NCBI RefSeq assembly: GCF_021012875.1
Contig: NZ_JAJMZJ010000006.1
Coordinates: 1 to 55,364, forward strand
DNA: 55,364 bases
Direction: 5' to 3'
Source: Peptoniphilus sp. KCTC 25270
Lineage (GTDB): Bacteria; Bacillota; Clostridia; Tissierellales; Peptoniphilaceae
Shown here: positions 26,276 through 33,383 of the stretch, in pieces
Layout of the letters: each line of letters begins with the position of its first letter
Numbering within the stretch: the first letter of the stretch is position 1
Notes under the pieces: generated by a model
Databases searched by the model: none
The model's input: only the letters and a program-made list of their open reading frames with translations
What the model was told of the DNA's origin: nothing
Position numbers and translations under genes: made by a program

Positions 26276-27569
26276 TTGCCCCTTCTTTTCGTTCGATTAA
26301 TTTCGCCAAACGTTCTTCTACGGTTTCCATGGTTTCTTTCAAATCAATCCGCACCAATTCACGATTTTTCAAAACAAACTCTCCATCTACCATAACGTGT
26401 TTTACATCTTCTGAATTTGCCGAATAACACAAAGCACTCATTAAATTGTTTCGTGGGGTAAAGTTTGGAGATTCCAAAGAGAAAAAGGCCAAGTCTGCTT
26501 TTTTCCCCACTTCAATGGAGCCAATTTCTTTCTCCCAACCTAAGGCCTTTGCTCCGTTAATCGTCGCCATTTTCAAAACTTCCAAGGCTGAAACCGCTTC
26601 TGGATTTCCTGTTACCGCTTTATTCACAATCGATGCAATATGCATCTCTTCTAACATATCTTGATTGTTATTGGAAGAATCTCCGTCCGTTCCCAAAGCT
26701 ACAGTAAATCCCTTTTCCAAAAGTTTCGCTATAGGAGTAAATCCGCTGGCTAATTTCAAATTGGAGGAAGGATTGTAAACCGGGAAGAAATATTTCGTAT
26801 TGGCCAAATCCATTTCTTCTTCTGTCATATGAACGCAATGGGCTGCTACCGTATGAATTTCTTCCATTCCCAAGTCCAAAAGATATTGGATGGGCGTTCT
26901 TCCATTGTTTTCCTTCTTACAATCTTCCACTTCTTTTTTTGTTTCCGAAGCATGAATATGCATTTGATTGTCCAAAGAACGAGATAGGTCAAAAACTTTT
27001 TTCAAATATTCCCCGTTACAAGTATAAATCGCATGGGGCGCAGGAATCACTCGCAACAATCCATTGGAAGAATTGTGGAATTGTTCGTACAATTTTTTTG
27101 TTTCTTCTAACTTCTCTTCTCCGCCACCAAAGCTAGTAAGACCACGAGTCAACATCCCACGCATTCCAATTTTTTCTGCTGCCTCTGCCACTCGATCCAT
27201 CTCATAATACATATCACAAAAGGTTGTCGCCCCTGAACGAATCCCCTCTGCCATACTTAACAAAGAACCCCAATAGATATCCTCTGGATTCAAATGATCT
27301 TCCAAGGGCCAAATGGCCTCATTTAACCAGGTATCCAAATCCATATCATCTGCTAAATTTCGGAAATAGGACATTCCCAAATGGGTGTGAGCATTGATAA
27401 AACCAGGAGTGATTAAAAATCCCTCCATATCCAAAATTTCTCCCGCTGTTTCTTTCCCCGTAGGCAAAATCGAAACAATTCGGTCTTCCTCAATAACAAT
27501 ATCTTTTCCTTTCACAACTTCTCCATTTATTACATCTATATACATTGCATTTTTTAGAATCTTTTTCAT
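26271..27569 (-). CDS. mtaD: Amidohydrolase, 5-methylthioadenosine/S-adenosylhomocysteine deaminase type
   Basis: 432 residues of the amidohydrolase superfamily (TIM-barrel metalloenzymes). Metal ligands are visible as HTH in INAHTHLGMSY near residue 60, His in IHASETKKEVEDC near 205, His in VAAHCVHMTEEE near 240 and Asp in LGTDGDSSNNN near 295. The HLGMSYFRNLADDM segment is typical of MTA/SAH deaminases; a guanine or chlorohydrolase-type activity is a less likely alternative. It would recycle SAM by-products to inosine-type products for salvage. It is a single gene between terminators and lies between direct repeats of the P1 gene end. Confidence 0.85.
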   Translation of the reverse strand: MKKILKNAMYIDVINGEVVKGKDIVIEEDRIVSILPTGKETAGEILDMEGFLITPGFINAHTHLGMSYFRNLADDMDLDTWLNEAIWPLEDHLNPEDIYWGSLLSMAEGIRSGATTFCDMYYEMDRVAEAAEKIGMRGMLTRGLTSFGGGEEKLEETKKLYEQFHNSSNGLLRVIPAPHAIYTCNGEYLKKVFDLSRSLDNQMHIHASETKKEVEDCKKENNGRTPIQYLLDLGMEEIHTVAAHCVHMTEEEMDLANTKYFFPVYNPSSNLKLASGFTPIAKLLEKGFTVALGTDGDSSNNNQDMLEEMHIASIVNKAVTGNPEAVSALEVLKMATINGAKALGWEKEIGSIEVGKKADLAFFSLESPNFTPRNNLMSALCYSANSEDVKHVMVDGEFVLKNRELVRIDLKETMETVEERLAKLIERKEGAK

Positions 27570-27592
27570 AAAACCACTCCTTAATTTCTATA

Positions 27593-27601
27593 AGTATAGC
27601 A
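27593..27601 (-). promoter_or_regulatory. Extended -10 promoter of the deaminase gene
   Basis: TGCTATACT (TG, one base, then TATACT) about 24 bp before the start codon; the -35 region is only T-rich. Confidence 0.55.
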
Positions 27602-27619
27602 TAAATGGAGAAAAAGAAA

Positions 27620-27645
27620 AAAGATAGCCTTTTTAGACTATCTTC
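27620..27645 (-). terminator. Terminator of the 27650-28270 lipoprotein gene
   Basis: AGATAGTC / GGCTATCT stem with a 6-nt loop and TTTTTTC tail on the minus strand, right after the stop codon. Confidence 0.8.
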
Positions 27646-27649
27646 TCCA

Positions 27650-28270
27650 CTATGGCATGATTTGTTCCAAATCTTTCTGTAATATTTTATCCTCTTTTTG
27701 AGAATAATTGACAAAGGTATCTCCGTCCTTTTTATAAACACTCGTTATCCCTTGAGGAAGCTCCATGGCTAATTTTTCATTGGTATAATATTCTTCCCCC
27801 GATTCCTCTTTCAAAAAGAGAAGAACATATTCTCCTACTTTAAGGCTTAATTTATCTGTATTTTTATAGGAATCCAAATCCAACTCTTTCTTCTCACCAA
27901 TTACATTTCCTTCTTCTCCTACTTGATACCGAAAAGGAATCAAACTACCCATAGGCCGCTGCCCTTTATAATTTTCATAGACGGACAAAGTATAATTTTC
28001 AAAAATTCCCTGACTGGATCCATCTAGGGAAAATTCACTGGTCCTATCGCCTACTTCCTCCACTTTTCCATAGACAATAGAATCTGCCTGTCCTATTTTT
28101 TCATCCAGAGTCAACGCCGGATAATCTGTAGCCATTCCCCTGTTTCCTTTTGCGCTATTTTCTTCTACTACTGAACCATTGGAAGTACACCCAGAAAGAA
28201 TCGCTGGTATCAAAAGTATAAACAAACACATCAAATACTTGTTTTTCATGATAATTTTCCTCTTCTTCAT
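27650..28270 (-). CDS. Exported lipoprotein, paralog of the 43472-44170 protein
   Basis: 206 residues with a lipoprotein signal peptide ending LSGC near residue 28. The mature domain has a recognisable order: YPALTLDEKI, a strand ADSIVYGKVEEV, NYTLSVYENYKG, a central strand SLIPFRYQVG, GEYVLLFL and a C-terminal GITSVYKKDGDTFVNY. The same order occurs in the protein at 43472-44170, so the two are paralogs. The layout loosely resembles NTR/TIMP OB-fold domains, but no function is known. ATG 28270 has AAGGGG upstream; ATG 28249 is an alternative. No clear promoter could be fixed; upstream lies the decayed P1 fragment. Confidence 0.75.
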   Translation of the reverse strand: MKKRKIIMKNKYLMCLFILLIPAILSGCTSNGSVVEENSAKGNRGMATDYPALTLDEKIGQADSIVYGKVEEVGDRTSEFSLDGSSQGIFENYTLSVYENYKGQRPMGSLIPFRYQVGEEGNVIGEKKELDLDSYKNTDKLSLKVGEYVLLFLKEESGEEYYTNEKLAMELPQGITSVYKKDGDTFVNYSQKEDKILQKDLEQIMP

Positions 28271-28358
28271 AAAATACCCCTTCAAAATACAGTAACCCTC
28301 TCTAATATAATTCGATATTAACATCTATTCGAATTTGATACCATTGCAATTCAAATTT

Positions 28359-28445
28359 TTTTACAATCTATGTTCCATTCCTCTTCTGGAAAAACATTAA
28401 AGGGAGATTTGTTCCTGGTTTGATCCACTATATAACCAATCCTTT
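28359..28445 (+). pseudogene. Fragment of a P1 peptidase gene 3' end (repeat copy B)
   Basis: An 87-bp stretch about 90 percent identical to 26149-26236. Read in the P1 frame it gives LQSMFHSSSGKTLKG, then a 1-bp deletion shifts the frame to an early stop. Nothing before or after it resembles the gene. It is a remnant of a duplication or rearrangement. Confidence 0.85.
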
Positions 28446-28484
28446 TCATTTCACTTTTAGACCTATGTATTCATTGTAAAGTGC

Positions 28485-28943
28485 TCACTCTTTCTCAGTA
28501 TCACTTTTTTCAGCCTCTTCTCTATCCTTATTCTTTTCCATTTCTTTCATAAGTTCCTTCTCCTCTATATGATAGTGCGTATTGTAGAGGATTTTGTCCT
28601 TCTTATATCCAAAAGAAGACACTTCGTTAATTCGAGCTTTTTCTTCCTTCGTTAAATTATAGCCCTTAAAAATCTCTTCTTCATTTTCCTCAAAAACCAA
28701 ATCTTGGAGTTCATCTAAGCGATCTGTGTATTGTTCTAAATCTTCTCTTGCTACCGCGATATCAATCATACGGTTTAAAATAATAATAATATCGTTTTCC
28801 GTTAAACTAGGAATTTCCTTCACTATATTAGAGTCAAAAGAAGCGCTGGTATTTGTAGGTTTGTCCATATTTTCTTCTTTTGGTTGACAAGCACACAAGA
28901 AAAGCCCCAAGAGAAGAAGAGGAATAAGTCTTTTTATTCTCAT
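28485..28943 (-). CDS. Small lipoprotein, unknown function
   Basis: 152 residues. Signal peptide MRIKRLIPLLLLGLFLCA ends in lipobox LCAC. The mature part is acidic and helical, rich in E and K, with a C-terminal coiled-coil-like tail EEKELMKEMEKNKDREEAE. I do not recognise a family. It follows the secreted protein gene at 28961 by 17 nt and is likely cotranscribed with it. Little can be said about role beyond attachment to the outer membrane face. Confidence 0.75.
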   Translation of the reverse strand: MRIKRLIPLLLLGLFLCACQPKEENMDKPTNTSASFDSNIVKEIPSLTENDIIIILNRMIDIAVAREDLEQYTDRLDELQDLVFEENEEEIFKGYNLTKEEKARINEVSSFGYKKDKILYNTHYHIEEKELMKEMEKNKDREEAEKSDTEKE

Positions 28944-28960
28944 TCTATTCCACCTTTTCT

Positions 28961-29641
28961 CTAAGATAAGCTACCATTATTGGACAAGACATAATATCCC
29001 TCCCCAATAGGATATCCTCCCGTTCCAATTACAGTTGCTCTTACGGATTTAGTCGTTTTATATATATTGCAAACTGATTTTACACCCGAAATTTTTTGAG
29101 CTGTTGCTGATGTAATTTTGCTAGTTCCTGTCCTATTATCTTTTATACCTTTAATTTTAACTCTATAAGTTGCAACAATCTTCCTATTTTCATCTCTTCC
29201 ATATACTGTCCTAGTAAAAGCCAATGGACTTTCAGGCAAAGCTAAAATTTGATCGGATGCTTTATTGAAACTGGAATTTTCAACAATCTCACTATTAGAT
29301 GGAATTAAATAGTCAATCTCTGTTTTAAAGTTTGTATACTCTAAAATCGCTTCGTATTGATTTGCACTCAACTTTGGGTTGATATTATCTGCATTTTCAT
29401 ATAAAAACTTTTCAATTTGCAATTCAGAAAATTCTTCCTCTTCACTTAATTGACAAAGTTGAGTATTTATTTCTTCAATGTACAAGGATAATACATCGTC
29501 TGATAATTCTCCAAATGCATTCTCATACTCCGTATTCATAAAAGAAATATTTGAAATCTTTTCATTGAAGCTACTTTCTGCAAACGAAACACTCGGGCAA
29601 AAAAGTAAAAAACATAAACAGATAATCAATATTTTTTTCAT
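28961..29641 (-). CDS. Secreted protein, unknown function
   Basis: 226 residues with a classical signal peptide MKKILIICLCFLLFCPSVSFA and likely cleavage after it. The N-terminal half is acidic and helical; the C-terminal about 90 residues (from LAFTRTVYGRDENRK) look like a beta-rich domain with TYRVKIKGIKD and KSVRATVIGTGGYPIG. No family is recognised. AAAGGAATG precedes the ATG. Upstream a TTGAAA box merges with an A9 tract in the spacer of a likely promoter. It forms a two-gene unit with the lipoprotein gene at 28485. Confidence 0.75.
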   Translation of the reverse strand: MKKILIICLCFLLFCPSVSFAESSFNEKISNISFMNTEYENAFGELSDDVLSLYIEEINTQLCQLSEEEEFSELQIEKFLYENADNINPKLSANQYEAILEYTNFKTEIDYLIPSNSEIVENSSFNKASDQILALPESPLAFTRTVYGRDENRKIVATYRVKIKGIKDNRTGTSKITSATAQKISGVKSVCNIYKTTKSVRATVIGTGGYPIGEGYYVLSNNGSLS

Positions 29642-29700
29642 TCAACTTCATTCCTTTCTAATAAATATTCATTCAAAAATATAATCTTATTTTCATAATA

Positions 29701-29724
29701 TCATAGATAGTCTTTTTTTTTCAA
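29701..29724 (-). promoter_or_regulatory. Probable promoter of the 28961-29641 gene, with A9 tract
   Basis: On the minus strand TTG at 29722-29724 is followed by nine A (29713-29721), so TTGAAA forms the -35 and the rest of the tract enters the spacer; a TATTAT box lies about 18 bp after TTGAAA. The region is very AT-rich, so the assignment is less certain than at 21172-21202. Confidence 0.4.
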
Positions 29725-29807
29725 TATTATTGAAGCTATTCTCATTTTTATTTTATAAAGATATTTCTTCTTTTTTAATCTTTTTTTACATTTATAGAGG
29801 CTTTTTC

Positions 29808-29836
29808 TTTACTATTGCCCTGCTTTGCTATATAAT
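29808..29836 (+). promoter_or_regulatory. Promoter of rpsD
   Basis: TTTACT (29808-29813), 17 bp, TATAAT (29831-29836). Start would be near 29843, leaving a leader of about 43 nt before the TTG start codon. Confidence 0.65.
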
Positions 29837-29885
29837 AGTGGAGGTTCTAAATTATCGCGGCAAATTTAATTTAGAGGTGAATATT

Positions 29886-30479
29886 TTGGCAAAAATGATG
29901 GGACCTAGATTTAAACAATCTAGAAGATTAGGACTTAATGTATGTGGCCATCCAAAGGCTATGAATCGTGCGGGACGTGGAACAGCACGTTCTGACAAGA
30001 AGTTAACAGAATATGGTAAACAACTTCTTGAAAAACAAAGACTAAGAGCTTATTACGGAGTTATGGAAAAACAATTTGTTCGCTTGGTTGCAGAAGCACA
30101 AAAAGCAGAAGAACAAACAGGTCCAGCTTTGGTTAAACTTTTAGAAGTACGCTTAGATAATTTAACATATCGTATGGGCTTTGCTAGCTCTATCCGCCAA
30201 GCACGTCAAATGGTTACACATGGCCATATGATGGTAAACGGCAAAAAAGTAGATATCCCTTCTTATCGCGTAAGCGTTGGAGATGTTATCTCTTTAGGAG
30301 CTCGTGGACGCAAAGTTGACATGTTTAAGGAAAACTTTGAAACAAACTTCGCAAGTTCTCTTCCTTACATTACTAAGGAAAAAGATTTTGCAGGTACTTT
30401 GGTTTCTATTCCTAACCGTGAAGATATTCCTGTTGAAATCGAAGATCAATTGATCGTAGAATTCTACTCAGGAAAATAA
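29886..30479 (+). CDS. rpsD: 30S ribosomal protein S4
   Basis: 197 residues matching S4: [20 protein letters not shown] at the N terminus, an S4 RNA-binding domain from about residue 90 ([42 protein letters not shown]) and the usual C-terminal strand. S4 starts 30S assembly on 16S rRNA. The reading frame is open further upstream, but the start is the TTG at 29886, 6 nt after GAGGTG, which gives the standard N terminus. It stands alone with its own promoter and terminator rather than in the alpha operon. Confidence 0.96.
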   Translation: MAKMMGPRFKQSRRLGLNVCGHPKAMNRAGRGTARSDKKLTEYGKQLLEKQRLRAYYGVMEKQFVRLVAEAQKAEEQTGPALVKLLEVRLDNLTYRMGFASSIRQARQMVTHGHMMVNGKKVDIPSYRVSVGDVISLGARGRKVDMFKENFETNFASSLPYITKEKDFAGTLVSIPNREDIPVEIEDQLIVEFYSGK

Positions 30480-30483
30480 GAAA

Positions 30484-30508
30484 GTGGGGGCTTGTCCCCT
30501 TCTTTTTT
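30484..30508 (+). terminator. Terminator of rpsD
   Basis: GGGG / CCCC stem with a 5-nt loop followed by TTCTTTTTTT. Confidence 0.75.
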
Positions 30509-30523
30509 TGTTTCTTTTTCCAA

Positions 30524-30560
30524 CAAAAAAATCCTTCTAGTAAAAACTAGAAGGATTTTT
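30524..30560. terminator. Bidirectional terminator after spoVG
   Basis: AAATCCTTCTAGT / ACTAGAAGGATTT stem with T-rich flanks on both strands, immediately beyond the spoVG stop. Confidence 0.85.
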
Positions 30561-30848
30561 CTATTCCATTGAAGTTTCAGAAAGCCGCATTTGGTCAAGA
30601 AACTCGTTGTATTTTGCAAATATAGCCTCTTCCAATCTCTTGCGCATTTCTCCGTTAATAGGGTGAGCAATATCTCTAAATTCACCATTGGGCATTTTTC
30701 TTGATGGCATAGCGATAAAAGGAGACCCATTCCCATCAATAATTTTTATATCGTGAATGGCAATCTCATCGTCAAAAGTAACCGAAACGATGGCTTTCAT
30801 TTTGTTGTCTGAATTCACTTTGCGAATTCGAATGTCAGTAATTTGCAT
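30561..30848 (-). CDS. spoVG: SpoVG-family septation/RNA-binding regulator
   Basis: 95 residues matching SpoVG throughout: [32 protein letters not shown] and the highly conserved [22 protein letters not shown]. SpoVG is a small nucleic-acid-binding regulator widespread in Firmicutes, involved in sporulation, virulence and wall traits depending on host; presence alone does not prove spore formation. The start is ATG 30848, giving the standard N terminus; CGGTGAT lies upstream. It is divergent from murC with a perfect palindrome over its -35 region. Confidence 0.95.
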   Translation of the reverse strand: MQITDIRIRKVNSDNKMKAIVSVTFDDEIAIHDIKIIDGNGSPFIAMPSRKMPNGEFRDIAHPINGEMRKRLEEAIFAKYNEFLDQMRLSETSME

Positions 30849-30879
30849 ACATATCACCGCTTTCTTATAGAATAGGTTC

Positions 30880-30885
30880 ATTATA
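30880..30885 (-). promoter_or_regulatory. -10 box of spoVG
   Basis: TATAAT on the minus strand, 31 bp before the start codon. The matching -35 position (about 30903-30908) is not consensus and is covered by a palindrome. Confidence 0.6.
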
Positions 30886-30901
30886 CTGGAAAGATATGTT
30901 A

Positions 30902-30923
30902 TTTGTGTGAAATTTCACACAAA
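30902..30923. promoter_or_regulatory. Perfect 22-bp palindrome, candidate operator
   Basis: Core GTGTGAAATTTCACAC extended by TTT/AAA on each side. It overlaps the -35 position of the spoVG promoter and lies about 60-75 bp upstream of the murC -10. Half-site spacing does not fit Rex or Crp consensus, so the regulator is unknown. Confidence 0.7.
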
Positions 30924-30974
30924 ATACATACAAGTTTTTTTGAAATTTCTATTACAAAAAATCCTCTTAAACTA

Positions 30975-30983
30975 TGTTATAAT
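30975..30983 (+). promoter_or_regulatory. Extended -10 promoter of murC
   Basis: TGTTATAAT (TG, one base, perfect TATAAT at 30978-30983), 28 bp before the TTG start; the -35 region is poor, as is common with an extended -10. Confidence 0.65.
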
Positions 30984-31010
30984 AGAGGGTAAGAAAAGAG
31001 GAGATGTATT

Positions 31011-32396
31011 TTGTTTACTTTTGATATAAATAATAATAGATATAACCACATTCATTTTATAGGAATTGGTGGAATTAGTATGAGCGGGTTGGCTGAACTT
31101 ATGAAATCCAAAGGATGCCAAGTTTCTGGTTCCGATAGCAAAGCCTCTGCCCTAACGCAACATTTGGAAGAAATTGGCATAAAAGTTTCTATCGGCCATG
31201 ACAAAGAAAATATTCAAGGGGCCGATTTGGTTATTTATACCGATGCCGTAAGTTTAGATAATCCAGAGTTAAAAGGAGCCATTCGCGAAAAAATCGATGT
31301 AGTGGATCGAGCTTCTTTTTTGGGTGCTTTAATGCGCAATTATAAAAAGTCTATTGCTGTTTCTGGTACCCACGGAAAAACAACGACCACTTCCATGATT
31401 ACATCCACCATTGTAGATGACCCTTCTGAACCTACGATTTTATTGGGAGGTTCCTTGGAAAAAATCCATGGAAATATTCGTGTAGGAAAAGATGATTTCT
31501 TCTTAACAGAAGCTTGCGAATATCGAGCCAACGTTTTGAAATATTTCCCTACTACAGCCATTGTCTTAAATATTGATGAAGACCATTTGGACTATTTCGA
31601 CAATATGAACCATATTATCGAAACCTTTGATGGCTACGTTAAAAATCTAAAAGAAGATGATTTCCTTATTTTGAATATAGATGACGAATACGCCGCTTTA
31701 ATGAAAGAGCGTACAAAGGCAAATGTCGTTACGGTTTCCATTAAAGAAGACGCCGAATTCCAAGGCAAAAACATTCAATTGGACGAAAATGGACTTCCTT
31801 CCTACGATTTGTACATTGAAGGAAAGAAAATGGCTTCTGTTTCTCTTAAAGTTATGGGGATTCACAATGTTTCCAATTCTCTATGTGCCATTGCTGCTTG
31901 TTACAAAAATGGAATTTCTCTTGAACAATGTATCCAAGGGGTGGAATCCTATACAGGGGTTCATCGCCGTTTGGAGTACAAAGGCACCAAAAACGAAATT
32001 CGTGTCATTGATGATTATGCCCATCATCCAACAGAAATTTTATCGACTTTGCACGCCTTAAAACCTACGGCAGAAAAACGCTTAATCTGTATTTTCCAAC
32101 CTCATACCTTTACTCGAACAAAACTTTTATTGGACAGTTTTTCCAAAAGTTTTAACGAGGCCGATTTAGCCATTATTACCGATATTTATGCCGCTAGAGA
32201 AAAAGACTATGGGGATATTCATTCCAAAACGTTGGTTGATGCCATTCAATCCACCGGTTGTAACGCCATGTATCTTTCTACCCATGACGAAGTTTTGAAT
32301 TATATTAAAGAAAACGCCCAAGCCGGCGACTTAGTTGTAACCTTAGGCGCAGGGGATGTTTACACCATTGGAGAAAGATATTTAGAAGAAAATTAA
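31011..32396 (+). CDS. murC: UDP-N-acetylmuramate--L-alanine ligase
   Basis: 461 residues. The N-terminal UDP-MurNAc-binding motif HFIGIGGISMSGLAEL is near residue 15, the ATP-binding GTHGKTTTTSM near 120, the HHPTEI motif (DDYAHHPTEI) near 345. It adds L-alanine to UDP-MurNAc in the cytosol, the first step of the peptidoglycan stem peptide. The start is TTG at 31011 with GAGGAG 7 nt upstream; the ATG at 31004 runs out of frame into an early stop. It has its own promoter, divergent from spoVG. Confidence 0.97.
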   Translation: MFTFDINNNRYNHIHFIGIGGISMSGLAELMKSKGCQVSGSDSKASALTQHLEEIGIKVSIGHDKENIQGADLVIYTDAVSLDNPELKGAIREKIDVVDRASFLGALMRNYKKSIAVSGTHGKTTTTSMITSTIVDDPSEPTILLGGSLEKIHGNIRVGKDDFFLTEACEYRANVLKYFPTTAIVLNIDEDHLDYFDNMNHIIETFDGYVKNLKEDDFLILNIDDEYAALMKERTKANVVTVSIKEDAEFQGKNIQLDENGLPSYDLYIEGKKMASVSLKVMGIHNVSNSLCAIAACYKNGISLEQCIQGVESYTGVHRRLEYKGTKNEIRVIDDYAHHPTEILSTLHALKPTAEKRLICIFQPHTFTRTKLLLDSFSKSFNEADLAIITDIYAAREKDYGDIHSKTLVDAIQSTGCNAMYLSTHDEVLNYIKENAQAGDLVVTLGAGDVYTIGERYLEEN

Positions 32397-32409
32397 AAGT
32401 AAAAAGTAA

Positions 32410-32438
32410 AAGACAAGCCAAAAGGCTTGTCTTTTTTA
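32410..32438. terminator. Bidirectional terminator between murC and the permease gene
   Basis: AAGACAAGCC / GGCTTGTCTT stem with AAAA loop and T run on the plus strand; A-rich left flank serves the minus strand gene. Confidence 0.85.
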
Positions 32439-32444
32439 TTTGTT

Positions 32445-33383
32445 CTATTTGTTTCTTTCGTATGGTATACCGTTGGATTTTGGTCCTCGTGCTTCCCCTA
32501 CAAATACCACCATCATAATCATTGTGATTACATATGGCAACATATTCAATAAGTCTGAAGAAATTCCTACGCCAGTTGAGCCTAAGAAAACAACCAAACC
32601 TTGTGCTGCCCCAAACAATAGACAGGCAAGCAACGTAGTATGAGGTTTCCAACCACCAAAGATTACGGCCGCTAAGGCAATATAGCCTTGACCAGATACC
32701 AATGTTTGACGGAAGTTTGCTACAACGGCCAAACTCAAACTGGCTCCTCCAAGCCCTGCTAAGAAACCGGAGGCCAATACGCCGATGTATTTAATTTTAT
32801 AAACGTCAATTCCCAAAGTTTCTGCGGCTTGTGGATGCTCTCCAACAGATCGCATTCTTAATCCTAATTTTGTTTTATAGAGTATGAAATAAACAATCGG
32901 AACCAAAATCAAGGCAATATATACGGTGATATATTGATTGAATATAATACTTGGTACGCTGCCTGATTCAAAAAGATTTCCCAATACTCTAGGCATTTTA
33001 TTTTCAAATGGAATTGGCTTTGTCATGGCTGCGCCTTCAAAGAAGATACGAGCTAGGAAGATGGATAGACCTGGTCCCAAAAGGTTAATGGCTGTACCAG
33101 ATACTACATGGTCTGCTCCAAAGTGAATGGTGGCTACCGCATGCAATAAAGCTACGCTCATTCCGCCAAATCCTCCACAGAGGAATGCCAACCAAGGATT
33201 CCCTGTATAAAACCCTACTGTAGCTCCTACTAGAGCTCCAATGGTCATCATACCTTCCAAACCGATGTTTACAACCCCAGTATTTTCACTTAGAACACCA
33301 CCCATAGCCGTATAAATCAATGGCGCTGCATATAATAATGTAATTCCAAGAATACTGGCAAAAGTGAACGCTAAACTAGTCAT
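32445..33383 (-). CDS. Nucleoside ABC transporter permease (NupQ/YufQ-like)
   Basis: 312 residues, about eight to nine membrane segments, of the BPD_transp_2 permease family. GLEGMMTIGALVGATVGF near residue 45 and the coupling-helix-like region GLRMRSVGEHPQAAETLGID near 175 are typical. It pairs with the adjacent permease and ATPase, matching NupOPQ of Bacillus (guanosine uptake), and with the BMP lipoprotein at 38875. The ATG overlaps the end of the upstream permease gene by 8 nt, so the two are coupled. Confidence 0.9.
   Translation of the reverse strand: MTSLAFTFASILGITLLYAAPLIYTAMGGVLSENTGVVNIGLEGMMTIGALVGATVGFYTGNPWLAFLCGGFGGMSVALLHAVATIHFGADHVVSGTAINLLGPGLSIFLARIFFEGAAMTKPIPFENKMPRVLGNLFESGSVPSIIFNQYITVYIALILVPIVYFILYKTKLGLRMRSVGEHPQAAETLGIDVYKIKYIGVLASGFLAGLGGASLSLAVVANFRQTLVSGQGYIALAAVIFGGWKPHTTLLACLLFGAAQGLVVFLGSTGVGISSDLLNMLPYVITMIMMVVFVGEARGPKSNGIPYERNK

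Noticed and set aside
29730-29885. Long N-terminal extension of ribosomal protein S4
   Set aside because: The extra hydrophobic 52 codons include the rpsD promoter; TTG at 29886 with GAGGTG gives the standard N terminus.
30902-30923. Rex or Crp binding site
   Set aside because: Half-sites TGTGAA/TTCACA are separated by 2 bp, not the 4 bp of Rex, and TGTGA/TCACA by 4 bp, not the 6 bp of Crp. Kept only as an operator of unknown factor.
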